In this document: positions 1-11,720 of the stretch, one piece after another
How positions within the stretch are numbered: position 1 is the stretch's first letter
How the letters are laid out: every line of letters begins with the position of its first letter
DNA from: Cryptomeria japonica
Taxonomy: Eukaryota > Streptophyta > Pinopsida > Cupressales > Cupressaceae
Assembly (NCBI RefSeq): GCF_030272615.1
Contig: NC_081411.1
Span: forward strand, 41,717,140-41,781,139
DNA: 64,000 nt
Direction: 5' to 3'
Position numbers and translations under genes: made by a program
Notes under the pieces: model-generated
Databases searched by the model: none
What the model saw: the letters and a program-made list of their open reading frames with translations, nothing else
Told to the model about the DNA's origin: nothing

Positions 1-69
1 AGATGGTGTGTTGTGATAATGTTGATTGTTAGAGATATTTGTCATGATGTTGGCCACTTGATATAGATG
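1..69 (+). repeat. Host-Copia 5' LTR, first visible part
   Basis: The sequence closely matches about 42819-42890 in the 3' LTR of the same element. It is cut at base 69 by insertion of GO-1a and continues at 18319 after the repeated target AGATG. The LTR start lies upstream of the window. Confidence 0.75.
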
Positions 70-866
70 TGTTGGCATATGCACACTCCAATGAGACATT
101 GAAGGTGATTGAAGGTTTTGTCATTGATGGAAACCTTACAATCCTATGGCACTAGCAAGGAATTACACCGGCATCAACAGATCACACTCTACACTAGCAC
201 TCAGACCACTGACATCGACAGAGAAAGGAAGCATACCGGCACAAAGGCTGACAGGATTTTTGATATATTATATTTTGTTTATTATTGTAAAAACTTTGAA
301 AGCCGACTTGATATCATTGTAAAATGACTTATATATATAAGAAGTCATTGTAAGAAATTTTGTAAGGAGATGGAATGAATAAGGAAAAATAATTAGGCAT
401 ACCTATTATGCAAAATATAGGTTAAAGGGTTTATGTAAGAAGCAGAGCAGAAACCGGTACTGAATCTGGCATTATAGATGCTATTGTAAAGTAGTACAAG
501 ACATTAGATTTGTATAATCCACATTGTAAGTCAGTGAGACTTCCCATTGAGCAGTGAGCTCTAGGCACTTGGCCTTCCTGCATGTGCAGGCCTCTCTTGT
601 AAGTAATATTATTCTCTTATTGGCCAGTAAGTGAATATTGTGGGTCAGAAATCCCACCGAGGTTTTTCCCACACTAGGTTTCCTCACTAAAATATTGTGT
701 TATGATGTGTTTCTTATGTGGTTGCTTTTATTTCTGTTTATTGCATTATTTCTTGCATACCGATACACTGTTATAATATGTTCTACATGTTTTAAGTTAA
801 GAAATTCTAATTACCGGTCAGATACTGATTCACCCCCCCCTCTCAATATTTGTGGGAATCGTAACA
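70..866 (+). repeat. GO-1a 5' LTR
   Basis: Starts TGTTGGCATATGC and ends AATCGTAACA. Its partner at 17522-18318 has the same length, 797 bp. Near the 3' end are a GAGGTTTTTCCC block and a C-tract followed by TCTCA, which recur in the other copia-type LTRs of this window. Confidence 0.9.
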
Positions 867-868
867 AT

Positions 869-880
869 TGGTATCAGAGC
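869..880 (+). promoter_or_regulatory. GO-1a primer-binding site (initiator Met tRNA)
   Basis: TGGTATCAGAGC, two bases after the LTR, is the usual plant copia primer-binding site complementary to the 3' end of initiator methionine tRNA. It would prime minus-strand DNA synthesis. Confidence 0.9.
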
Positions 881-937
881 CTAGTCCTCTATTTTCAGAA
901 GCCTAACAACTTGAGGAAGATCTTGACACCGGTAAAG

Positions 938-2095
938 ATGGAAAATCTGATGAAGCAACTAGAAGCAACTCTCTCAGACTATGATGCAGAAAAATTGAAA
1001 AATATCAAACTTGAAGATGATCTAAAGGCAGCTTAGGATATCATCCAGGCACTTCAAGAGAATTTTACCATTGCAAGAAACAAGAGAAGAGAATTATGTG
1101 AAAAGTTGCAAAATGAGAATGATGAAAAGGAATCACTTAATGATGAGATAAGCAAGCTGAAACTGGAGAACTTAACAATGAAGAATGAGATGCAAGATAT
1201 GACCATGAGATTCTGCAAAGAAACTAAAGATAGGAAAAAGAATGAAGAAGAATTGACCAAAAGACTAAGTGATGCAACAAATGAGAACACAAGAATTAGC
1301 TATGAAAATGACCTATTAAAGACAGATCTGATGCATACACAGAATGACTCCAATGAACTGATGAGACAGAAAGAGATCTTACAAAGAGAACTGGATATTG
1401 CAAATAAACACAAAGAAAAATTCAAGAAAATCTCAGAAGAACTTGGTGACTTGTTGAAGATTCAGAAACCTAATGGTGATACTTGTGGAATTGGCTTTGA
1501 AGCAGGAGAAAGCTCTGGTACTGCAAACACTCAGGATCACAACAAACCGGTAAGACAACCTAATGCTTATAAATTCAATGGAAAATGCTTTAACTATAAT
1601 AAGTATGGACATAGAGCAAATCAATGTAGATCTAGAAATTATCAGAACATCAACACACCCACCAGTCAATGTTCAAAATGTAACAAAGTTGGCCACAACT
1701 CTGAAAATTGTAGAATGAATGTAAGATGTTATGTTTGTGGAAGATTTGGACACCTATCTAATCAATGTAGAAGACGAACTGGCATAGGTTATGGCAAAGC
1801 TATTCAAAAAAATAACGTGACTTGTTATGCATGTAACAAGATTGGGCATATTGCAAAATTTTGTAGAAGCAAAGGATCACCGACAGACAACAAAAGTTCT
1901 AGCTTGAAAGGAAAAGAAAAAGTTGAAGAGGTTAAGAAAGAATTCTCAAAACAATGGATTAGAAAGTCTGACCTAAATGTTGGGAACACTCCTCCACCAG
2001 TTGAACCAATCAATGCTTCACCGACAGGACAGAGTAGTGCTTCACCGGTAGGACAGAGTAGTACTCCACTGACAGGAAGCTCTTCATCAAATTGA
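938..2095 (+). pseudogene. GO-1a ORF1: Gag-like protein with coiled coil and zinc knuckles
   Basis: An ATG at 938 (MENLMKQLEATLSDYD) opens a 385-codon frame with one internal stop, TAG at 1034-1036, where CAG would give Gln. GO-1b reads Gln at this point. The N-terminal two thirds is highly charged and heptad-like (DEKESLNDEISKLKLENL), so a coiled coil is likely. The C-terminal part has four knuckle units: CFNYNKYGHRANQC (third position Tyr, not Cys), CSKCNKVGHNSENC, CYVCGRFGHLSNQC and CYACNKIGHIAKFC, at about 1587-1866. A Ser/Thr/Pro-rich tail follows. The likely role is RNA binding and particle assembly, by analogy with Gag. The usual copia Gag (UBN2-type) signature was not seen, so the link to copia Gag is inferred from position and knuckles. 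Confidence 0.8.
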
Positions 2096-2402
2096 AGAAA
2101 ATCTTCTTTGAGGGTTTGGCAATAAATGAGACATATGCTATTATTCCCTCGGTTAAAGGTAAGAAGTTGGAAATTACTTCATTACCGGCAGACAATCTTA
2201 AGTGAATACTTAACTGACATGCATTAAATATGGTAGATGGCAAATAGACTTTATAAATTTGTGATTTTAGCTCCATTTCACTTCACTGAGATTTCAAACA
2301 TTCGAAGAGCACGAAATTTGTAGAGCTAAAACATTTTGAGCAAAGAGGCAAAGGCATTTCAGCAATCAATCCATCCAAAGGCAAAAAAAGGTATTTATCA
2401 TC
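2096..2402 (+). other. GO-1a spacer between ORF1 and ORF2
   Basis: No ORF of note. GO-1b has the matching stretch at about 45044-45354 with similar sequence. There is no visible splice or frameshift signal that would explain how ORF2 is expressed. Confidence 0.6.
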
Positions 2403-5173
2403 ATGGCATCCACCTCTACACTTGAATATATAGCAAACCCTACTATAGTCGAGGTTGTAAAATGCCATAGGCCTGTATTTCAATTAGTTCCCAAAGTAGC
2501 AAAGAAAGATGATACTGTAGGTGCTTTTTCTCAAATTCCAAAAGGAGTTGTTTATGTTGAAGACCCTGGAATTTACATTCATTGCAAGATAGAGGAGTTA
2601 GGAGATGAAGAGATCAAAACAATGTATAAATCTGTCATATGTGATGAATCCGGAAATGTAAAACTGGAACATAAAATCATTGAAACCCTAGGATTTACTG
2701 AAATCCTCTGCATTCTTGAATTTCCCAAGGATGTGATTAGGATAGTCTTAAGCAGGGTACATGGTGAATTTTTCTGGTTAGATGCAATTCACAAAATTAC
2801 CAAGGAAGCTGTCAAAGCAGTGACAGGGTTACCCTCAACCGGTAAAAGACCAGACAAGACTAAAAAGGTCTCAAATGACCTAGTAACTAAACTAACTGGT
2901 GCAACATCTGACAAAAGGTCCTTGAGAGTCAATGATGTAACCGACATAAATGTGAGATTTATCATAATGATTTTAGGGTATAAAGCCACTCATGCAAATA
3001 GACTTAACTCAGTTTCAAGTTTATGCATTAAGAGTGCTTATGACATGATTACAGACAATGTGAAAATTGACATATGTGAATGGTTAAAGGATGAACTAAT
3101 TGACAACTTAGGCAAGATAAAGAGAGATAAGAAAGGAACTTTTAGGTTTGGAAATCTACTTGTATGCTTGATGCTACACATAATGATGCTACACATAACC
3201 AAATAGGTTCCCGGTATAGGCTATAAAGAACTTGGATTTGATATACCGGTAGGTAAACAGTTATCAGAACTATTCAATAACATGGGTGAAGACAAGGAAA
3301 AGAATATCCATGAACACTTTCAAGCATTAAAGGCTAAAATGAAGAAGAGAATCAGATTGTCACAGAAAATTGTTGACAAGTATAAGGATAACATATGCTT
3401 TGTAATAAAAAAGGATGAGATAGGGATGGAAGAAGTCATCCCAAGGACAATTTGGGTAATAGAAATGGGTTATGAGACTGATGACCTTATCATTGAAACT
3501 TATGCTAAAGCACTTCTGGAAGCACCAAATGAACCAAAGGAAGAAGTATTTGGTAGTGCTGAGAGAATAGAAAAACAAATTCAATCTAAGAAGAGAGTGA
3601 AAAAGGTTGAAGCAGTTGTGAGAAGAGGTTCTAGATAGGCAAAGGCTATTAAAGAAGATGTGATGAAACAAACTGGTATCACTGAGGATGAGTTAGCAGC
3701 CCCATAGCCTGAAACTCACCTATCACCGATAGGTACTTCTTTGGAGAATGACATGCCTGCAACTTTCAAGAGAGTTGTAAGGAAAAGAGATCCTTCATCG
3801 GCAACCACACCCTCACCTAGGAGAACAAAACAGAAACAACAAGCAGTGAGATCTCCGGTTAAGAAAACTACACCAAAGAAGAAGCTGACACCAAAGAAGA
3901 AGAAGAGGACTCAACAAAACATGGCCCCTCTTGACATATTGCTAAATGAAATTACAGAGGAAGGGAAACTAAAGAATATAGAGAAATTATATGATACTCT
4001 GACAGCAGATGAAAAAGAACAAGTTGAGAATAGTGTTATTTTGCACATGGACATGTATAAGAAATTTTTTATGGAAGTGGTAGATGAAGTACCAGATGAA
4101 TTATTTAAAAGATTGGAAGCAAGAAGACAAGCTGTTGTAGAGCTTGACAAGAAAATCAAGATAGAAAAATTACTTGATGTTTACCCAGTGAACTCACTTA
4201 AAGAAATAGATGATTTAATTGCAGAAGCCAACCGGTCAGTATTCTCTACTGCACCGACATATTGCATTAATGGTTGGAAGAGTTAATGAGGTGATTGAAG
4301 AAATAGAAAATGCATGGGATATATTCCTAGTTGAAAGAGAAAAACAGGAAGAGTACATGAGCCACAAACCTATAAAGGTATATCAGAAGGACAAGGACAA
4401 GGGTAAAGGAAAAGTTGGTGGACCTCCTAATATCAAAGTAAAGGATAACTTAGTCCCACCGCCTCCAATTACATCACCGGTAATAACAACTACTGAAGAT
4501 CAACCGACAATTGAAAGTATGAATGAATAGGATATAAATCCTAATCTTGAAGTCTTATACACAGTGGATGTTGATACACAAAAGATCAACATTGTGGTAG
4601 ATAAAGATACAACTGGTAAGACAGACATGGCTAGTAAGCCTCCGGTAACTGAGCAAACTGATCAAACTCAAGAGAAACTGACAAATAATAACAAAGAACA
4701 ACAAGTAGAGACTGAGTCTGAGATTGAGACTGAGCAACAAACAAAGAGACAAGAAGAGCAACAGGCTCCGGAACAGGGACAGTTTCACATGGAAACAGAG
4801 CCACCGACAACAAGAGAAGATAAAAAACCATTGCTTAAAGAAATGGAAACACAGACTGACCTACCAGAGGTCACAAAAAGCTTGGTTACTTCTACCACCG
4901 ATGGTATTTAGAATGTTGGTTCCTCATCAGCAGGCTATAAATCAACTAATGTAACAGAAGTACTTTTAGATTCTATCAAAAGGATAACAGATTGTAGTTC
5001 ACAGGCTTACAAAGCTATAGATGACACAATCCCAATTTTGAAGAGGCTAGCTCCTAACTGTAACATAGACAATAAAGATTCTTTAATTCAAATTGACATT
5101 TTGTCCAAATACATCACTAAGAACACAGTGACAATTGAGCAAATAAAGGAAGAAGCATTGAAGGATAAGATGG
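2403..5173 (+). pseudogene. GO-1a ORF2, N-terminal and central part (unrecognised protein)
   Basis: The frame starts MASTSTLEYIANPTIVEVV and runs through to the Gyp-P insertion, resuming at 16779. Stops at 3204-3206, 3636-3638 and 4909-4911 and a frame change near 4220-4286 break it. The first about 270 residues form a compact block conserved in GO-1b, with HGEFFWLD and AVTGLPSTG motifs and GYKATHANRLN; the ITGLP-type motif recalls plant transposon-associated domains of unknown function, but I cannot name the family. Residues from about 3741 are Lys/Pro-rich (TPKKKLTPKKKKR), followed by acidic, Gln/Glu-rich and helical segments. No protease, polymerase or integrase motif is present. With the C-terminal part the full ORF would be about 1,100 codons. 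Confidence 0.7.
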
Positions 5174-5949
5174 TGTAGACACCTAAAATTGTCATGTCTA
5201 ATTAAATAAATATTTTATTTATTTAATTATTTTATCCTAATTCTTCTATTAATTGATTAAATCTTTATTTATTTAGTTAATTCATTTATCCTCTTCTAGC
5301 CTTATTTCTCATTTAAATAAATACTTTTATTTATTTAAATTATCCTTTTCCCTAAATTAAATAAATATTCTTATTTATTTAATCATCCCACTTCTTCTAT
5401 TAATTAAATGAATCTTTATTTATTTAATTAATTCATTAGCTTTTTCTACCCATGACACATGTCATTCATCTCTTAATTCATACACTACCTACCCCTTTCA
5501 TTATTTTATTATTTTCTTTACCTACCCTCTAATCATAGCCGACCATTTATCTTTTACACCTCTCAATCTTATCCCTTCATTTCTTATAATGTCTTCTATA
5601 TAAGGAGATGTTTCCTTCATTATCAACCCCGATGATTACTCGACTACACTATGCTTTTGAACTTTCATATGCGATCCTATTTGCAACCACGTTTTCGTTC
5701 TTTGTTGAGCTCTTGTGCACATAAAATCTGAGAGCAAATATATCAAACAAGATCAATGGAGATAGGAAGAATGGAGATTCAAACCCTATTGGACATGTGA
5801 TGGTATAATCTTTGTGATTTCATTTGATTTGCATTGTCTTAGGTAATCTTCATATGTTATGGTGGATCTTTGTTGATTGTTAGACTAGGGTTTTGTGGTT
5901 GAATTCATTTAGTCTTTCAATATTGTTGTTTCCACTTTTCACCTATACA
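5174..5949 (+). repeat. Gyp-P 5' LTR
   Basis: Starts TGTAGACACC and ends CCTATACA. The first 250 bp is rich in alternating AAATAAAT/TTTATTTA runs. A TATATAAGGAG box near 5598-5608 is a plausible promoter element. The partner is 15997-16773. Confidence 0.9.
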
Positions 5950-5952
5950 TTT

Positions 5953-5964
5953 TGGCACGCCCCA
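5953..5964 (+). promoter_or_regulatory. Gyp-P primer-binding site (tRNA not assigned)
   Basis: TGGCACGCCCCA begins three bases after the 5' LTR, the expected place and the expected TGG start. I cannot assign the tRNA from memory. Confidence 0.55.
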
Positions 5965-6061
5965 TGGGACATGGATTTTTGTTAGATTTGTGTTTTTTGC
6001 TGGTTTTTCTAACCCTATATTGTTGTTTTGCAAAACAATTTAGAGAATAACCTTGTGCAGC

Positions 6062-6980
6062 TAGGGTTTTGGACACAAAATCAAGATCTTGGAGAGATTC
6101 GATCATATCTCACAAACGGCTTGGAAATTTTGCACCAAAGTTTTTTTTGCACGTTGAAGACAGTATCAAGAGCTTTCAAAGAAAAATTCAAATCTATTGG
6201 AGCATATTTTAATTTTCTACGAATTTTTTATGAATTTTCATAAAAAATTAATTTTGAGAGCAAATGAGAAATTTTTTTGGATTTTCTTACATTTTTTGAA
6301 ATCTCTCATAATTATACACAAGATCTGTTCTTTGTGATTTTAATTTTGATGCAAAATAGTTCCCTAAAAATCAGATCTTTAAAAATTAGGGGTTTTCCTT
6401 ATTTTGATTAGATATCACAAATGGCTTTGAATTTGGGCATAAAATTTTTATTGTAGGTCAGGAAAATTATCAGAAGTGTTTAGTAAAAATTTCAGATTTT
6501 TTGGATCAAAGTTTCATTTTATATGAATTTTTAATGATTTTTCATAAAAAATTAATTTTGAGAGAAAATTAGCGAATTTTTTGGATTTTCTTACATTTTT
6601 GGAAATCTCTCAGAATTATACATAGGATCTATTCTTTGTGATTTTCAATTTGATGCAAAATCATTCCTCAAAAATTGGATCTTTGAAAAATTAGGGTTTT
6701 GCATTAGTTTACTCATATCTCACAAACTGCTTGGATTTGTTGCAGAAATTTTTTTATGCAAGTTTGGAAGACCATCAAGACTGTCTAGTAAAAATTTTAG
6801 ATTTTTTGGATCGATTTTGCATTTTATATGAATTTTTTATGATTTTTCAAAAAAAAATTACTTTTTGGAGCAAATTAGCAAATTTTTTGGATTTTCTTAC
6901 ATTTCTAGAAATCTCTTGAAATTTTACAGGTGGTCCTTTTTTATGATGAATCAGATCTTTCAATTGGTCAATAAAACACA
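6062..6980 (+). repeat. Three degenerate tandem repeats of about 300 bp in the Gyp-P leader
   Basis: The same series of blocks comes three times: ATCTCACAAA, a GGCTTG/TGCTTGGA block, TTTTATGAATTTTCATAAAA, AAATTTTTTGGATTTTCTTAC and AAATCTCT. Spacing is about 295-335 bp and the repeats are imperfect. This is a non-coding, T-rich leader. Confidence 0.7.
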
Positions 6981-8577
6981 TTGTTGAAGGCCCCTATTTC
7001 ACAAAGTCTTTTGGATCTAAAATTTACCTAACTTGTGTGCTTGCAGGAAGGGGTGATCATTTGTAACAATCCAAACTACTAATAAATCTTTGTTGCAGGA
7101 CCTTGAGAAGGATTTTATTTTGATCTTTATTGTGCCTTGTTTTCATATATTATCAAACACTTCAATTGGTGCACTAAAATTGAACCAGTGTCTTTTGTGT
7201 CTTGGGCAATAGGTTCTTTTTGTTTCATCTTTAGAGGGCCTGTCTCCCCATGTGGTCATTAGGACTACTAGTGAAGAGAGATCGACCCAAGTGGTAGTGA
7301 GAAAAATCCATCCTCTTCCAAACCACTATAAACAACTGTATTCATGGTGAAAATTATGGATAATGTGTGTTGATTAGTTCATATCGACACTATGTCTCCC
7401 CATAAACCCGTTTGATCAAATTTATTTGATCAGTTGTAGAGCGTAACCCCTACCGGCTAGGAGCCTTCTGTATTTACAGAGCTGAAAGTGCCGCATGTAT
7501 GGCCACACGAGTGGATGCCCTTACTAGCACCTTTTTGTTTTAGAAGCCAAAATCCTTCTAGTTGTTGGGGCAGGAGGTCGGACCTCTGGTAGCAGCCCAT
7601 ACACATATGGTTCTTAGTAGAGATACAAAGTTTGCCATGGGGAGTTTTCGTGGGGACTGATGCTTGGTTGTCCCAAGAAGTGAGTGTCGAGGGTGGAGCC
7701 ACTAGGGTCAAGCATCTAAGTATCCGCTTTGAATAGCGTAGCCTCGGGGGGAACTCCATGTGGGATCAACAACTATTTTCCTGGCCAACCATAAGAATTG
7801 TGCTTGTCTTATTTTGAACAATCAAACATTCAAGACCAAACAACAAAACATTGTGTCTTTTGTGTCTTCAAGTGTATGCAAAACAATTTTACATCAAACA
7901 ACACATTTTTCTTTGAGTCATTTTGAGTCTAAACACTTGGAAACATTGAGTCTTCATCAACATTGTGTCCTCTTGTCACAGAAATACAGTCAAAATTTTA
8001 GATTGGGTCACAAAAAAACAATTTCACAAATTGGAAAAATTTACAGTCCAGCAAACAAGAGCAATCAATTTCAAATTTTTTGAGCTTCCTAAGTTATTTC
8101 TCCAGGTTTTCATCTAGCATTCAACCTATTTTTGGGTCTCACAAAGTTCATCATTGCTTTAGACCTTACATTACATTCACATTTGTCTAAACTTGAGTCA
8201 AAAGGTCACTTGCTTGTCCTCATCTTACTTTGTCAACACACTACATACAACAATATTTTTCTAAGTGGTCCCTCATCAAGGTCTATCACCTTTGGGTCTC
8301 ATTTGGTTTTACTTAGAGTCAAGGTCAACTTACCTCATCAAGAGAAACTATCATCTCTTTGGAAGTCACACCTACTCTACTACATACATACTTGGTCTTA
8401 CACTTTAGACATTGCAAGTAAACTTCAGATTCATTTACATTTCATCCAACTCTTGGTCTTACATACTCTTTCCATTTTCATCTAGTCTCACACATCTTGG
8501 TCAATACCTAGTTCATAGTTGAAACCCGTTCCCACAAATCTAGGAGAGAAGCTAAAGAGGTTCAAGAGTCCGAAAAC
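6981..8577 (+). other. Remaining Gyp-P leader, no convincing gene
   Basis: Untranslated leader before the first Gag codon. A more GC-rich island lies at about 7430-7770 (CTACCGGCTAGGAGCCTTC). Short open frames exist but have no recognisable content. Confidence 0.6.
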
Positions 8578-11500
8578 ATGAGTTCCTATGAGTATGATAA
8601 TGATATCTTTTTCAATTTTGATCATACTACATTACCTGACATGGATGCTTATAGAAACATTCCAAATGTTGAGCACATGGACACTACAAAAAACAATGGT
8701 ACACATAATGACAATATGGACAAAATTTCAGTACATTCAGTAGAAGTGGAAGACTCTATTATGGATCCCCATTTCAATCGATTGGTTGAGGAAATAATAA
8801 GGAGAGATAGACAATACTTCTTATAAGTGATGGCACAAAGTGGAGCTAAGATACCTCATGATTTTGACATGTCTCAAATAATGGAAAATCGACCTTTGCA
8901 ACAACCTCACCTCAACATGGATCAAAGGAGGCCTAATAGTGGAAGCAATAGAGGACCACATCTTGTCTCTGAATCACCATTATCTTTGTTTCAAAAACCA
9001 GAGGTCCCATACACACATGGTCAAGCATATGATACTCACCTTCACATACCATTATGGAAGTCTTATGCAGAAAAATATACTCAATCACATGCTAATGCTA
9101 AAGACCTACCACCAAAGCAATTGGATATCCAAAGGCATGATCAAAATTTGGACCTAAGGAAACCCCGCATCAAATTTGGGGGTAACACACTAGAACAAAC
9201 TCATGACATTCCTGTAGAGTATGGTATACAGGGACAAAGCAGATATTCCATTCCTCACCATGACTCTATACCAAGTGGTCCATATACGCAATATCATTAT
9301 AGACCTCCTTTGTATGAACATGTGTATGATCAATACCATCCATTTATGCAACATGCTCCTCCTCCACACAGTGGTTTAAGCATGGGATATGGTCCAAGAA
9401 GTTAGTCTCCACCTAAGAATAATTTGGAACAACAAATCAAGGACTTACAAAAGAAAATGGAGGACATAAATACACCGAAACCAACTTACACAATGAGAGA
9501 CATATGTCCCTATCCATTTGACAAAAGCAGTCCAATGCCTCCATTTCCTACACACTTTGTGACACCTAAGTTTGATAAGTACAGAGGAAAAGGAGATCCT
9601 AAGGCACATATAAGACAATTTTTCACAACTTGCATTGAGGTAGCAGCAGAAGAGACATATTTGATGAGATTATTCCCACATAGCTTAGGTGATCAAGCTA
9701 TGGAATGGTTCTCCCAACTCCCACCTGGAATTAAGTCTTGGAGTGATCTAGTACAGGCATTTATCCAACATTTCTCATACAACATAGAGATAGACATATC
9801 AGTCACTACTTTGTGCAACACCAAGCAAAAAGATGGAGAGTCTTTTTCATCATTCTTACAAAGATGGAGGAATCTAGCCAGCAGATGCTCTTGTGAAATT
9901 CCATAAAAACAAATGGTAGAGATGTTCACCCAAAATGTTAACAAAGACATTGGTTATGATCTAAGAAAAGCTTGTTTGTCCACCTTCAAGGACGTCATTG
10001 AGAAAGGATTAGTGACAGAAAAGGTCCTAATTGAGCAAGGTATCATTAAGATATTCAAAGAAAACAAAGAGGACTTTAAAGGAAAAGACAAGCCAAGATT
10101 TTGGAATAAAAACAAGAACACAGTCAATGATGGTGTCATGGATGCCAATATAGTGCGACCCAAAATCATTTTTTCTGGATCAAGCTCTACAAACAATCAG
10201 GTGAATACTCAAACAACTTCCAAGTCACGAAGGAAGTACACTCCATTGGGAGAACCACTAGAATCAGTTTTCAAAAAGCTAGTGGCAAACAAAATAATAA
10301 CAATTCCAGATCTGCCTCCATATGAGCCAAAGGTCAAACCAAATTGGTGGAATAATGATGAGTATTGTGAATTTCATTAGAGCAAGGGCCATAAAACAGG
10401 AAATTGCCATCGTTTGAAGAACATCATACAAGATCTTATTGATAGAGGTGACATTGAGATTGAAGGACACTCATCCAATCAACATGAGATGTTTAAAGAA
10501 CCATTCCCAAAACATGACAAGGGAAAAGCTAAAGCCACAGATGAGCAGACCAACTATACCAGAGCATCATATAGCTATGATTCAACTGTCAATCATATTT
10601 CAATGGACAATTATATCTCTACCATTATCATCAAGGATAAAACGCTTGAAAATTCTACCCAAAGACCCAAGATTGTCTTGAAAGGCATTGGATCTTCTTT
10701 CGAACCTACCTTTGAATGTAATGTTACAAATCATAAAGGTAAATTCACTTTGCAAGGTGCTCCAGCTAAAAACACCACTTCTTCATCAACCAGACTTGAG
10801 TATGATCTTGTAGAACAGTTGGGGAAGACACCCACACTCATATCCATTCTTGAGCTCTTACATATATCCCCCACACATAAAGCTATTCTTGACAAAATCT
10901 TAAGAGACACTACCATCCCCACCGATCTGAACATGGACCAGTTTCAAGCCATGGTGGGATATATTTCCATTCCACACTCCCTTACATTCACAGAAGTTGA
11001 CGAAACCTCTGTGAGCCAACCACATAATGTACCTTTACACATTGAAGCCTTCCTACACAAACATTGAATAAAATGAGTCCTGATAGATGGAGGAGCAGGT
11101 CTAAATATTTGTACATTGAGCACTATTAAACAATTGGGATATTCTGACAAAGCTGTGAATTCTACAAACAAAATTACCATCAAGGCATATGATGACGAAG
11201 AGCGTTCATCGAAAGGCACAGTCACCTTGCCTCTCAGAGTTGGGCCAATTACAAAGGATGTAGTTTGTCAAGTCCTTGATCTAGAGCTTACATACAACAT
11301 ATTGCTAGGACGTCCATGGATTCATGAGATGAACGTAGTACCATCTACATATCATTGATGTATCAAGTTTTCACACAATGGAGTTGAAGTGACTGTCAAA
11401 GCTGACCCAAATCCATTCATATATTGCAACAATCTGTGACCTAGATCATAAATAACAATCCCAGTCAATCGACAAGCTATTCCTTCATCATCATATGTTG

Positions 11501-11720
11501 ATCCAGAATCCTTAAAAGCTTCTACATCCAAACAAGCAGAGCTCAAAGAAAAGTTCAAGATTAAAGACCTAGGATGCGGTGAGTATATCTTTCATGTTGA
11601 TCAACTCACACTATCTCCTAAGAGATTGAGTCGACAGGAACAATCTATAAACAATTTGCAAGGAATTGGGTGCGAACCACCTAGTGTTTGGCTACTAAGT
11701 TTGAATGCAAATCTCCTCTA
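8578..11720 (+). pseudogene. Gyp-P Gag and protease-like ORF, broken only by stops
   Basis: One reading frame runs from ATG 8578 to about 11720 without a shift, but is interrupted by stops at 8824, 9403, 9904, 10378, 11065, 11356, 11437 and 11452. Gag is recognised at about 9540-9900 by KYRGKGDPKAHIRQF, LGDQAMEWFSQLP and FLQRWRNLASRC, matching the gypsy retrotransposon Gag domain. Next is RKYTPLGEPLESVFKKL and a C-x2-H-x4-H-like zinc-binding motif (EYCEFH...GHKTGNC), also found in Gyp-M. The protease-like region at about 11080-11430 has LIDGGAGLNICTL and NILLGRPWIH, the two ends of a retropepsin fold, with Asp retained but DGG in place of DSG/DTG. No polymerase follows. Confidence 0.85.

Noticed and set aside
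5174-5460. AT-rich AAATAAAT/TTTATTTA runs as a possible origin or matrix attachment site
   Set aside because: They are part of the Gyp-P LTR and occur in both LTRs; nothing beyond base composition supports another role.
7457-7759. A 100-codon minus-strand frame in the Gyp-P leader
   Set aside because: No recognisable domain; it sits in a GC-richer island of the leader and no start or splice context supports it.
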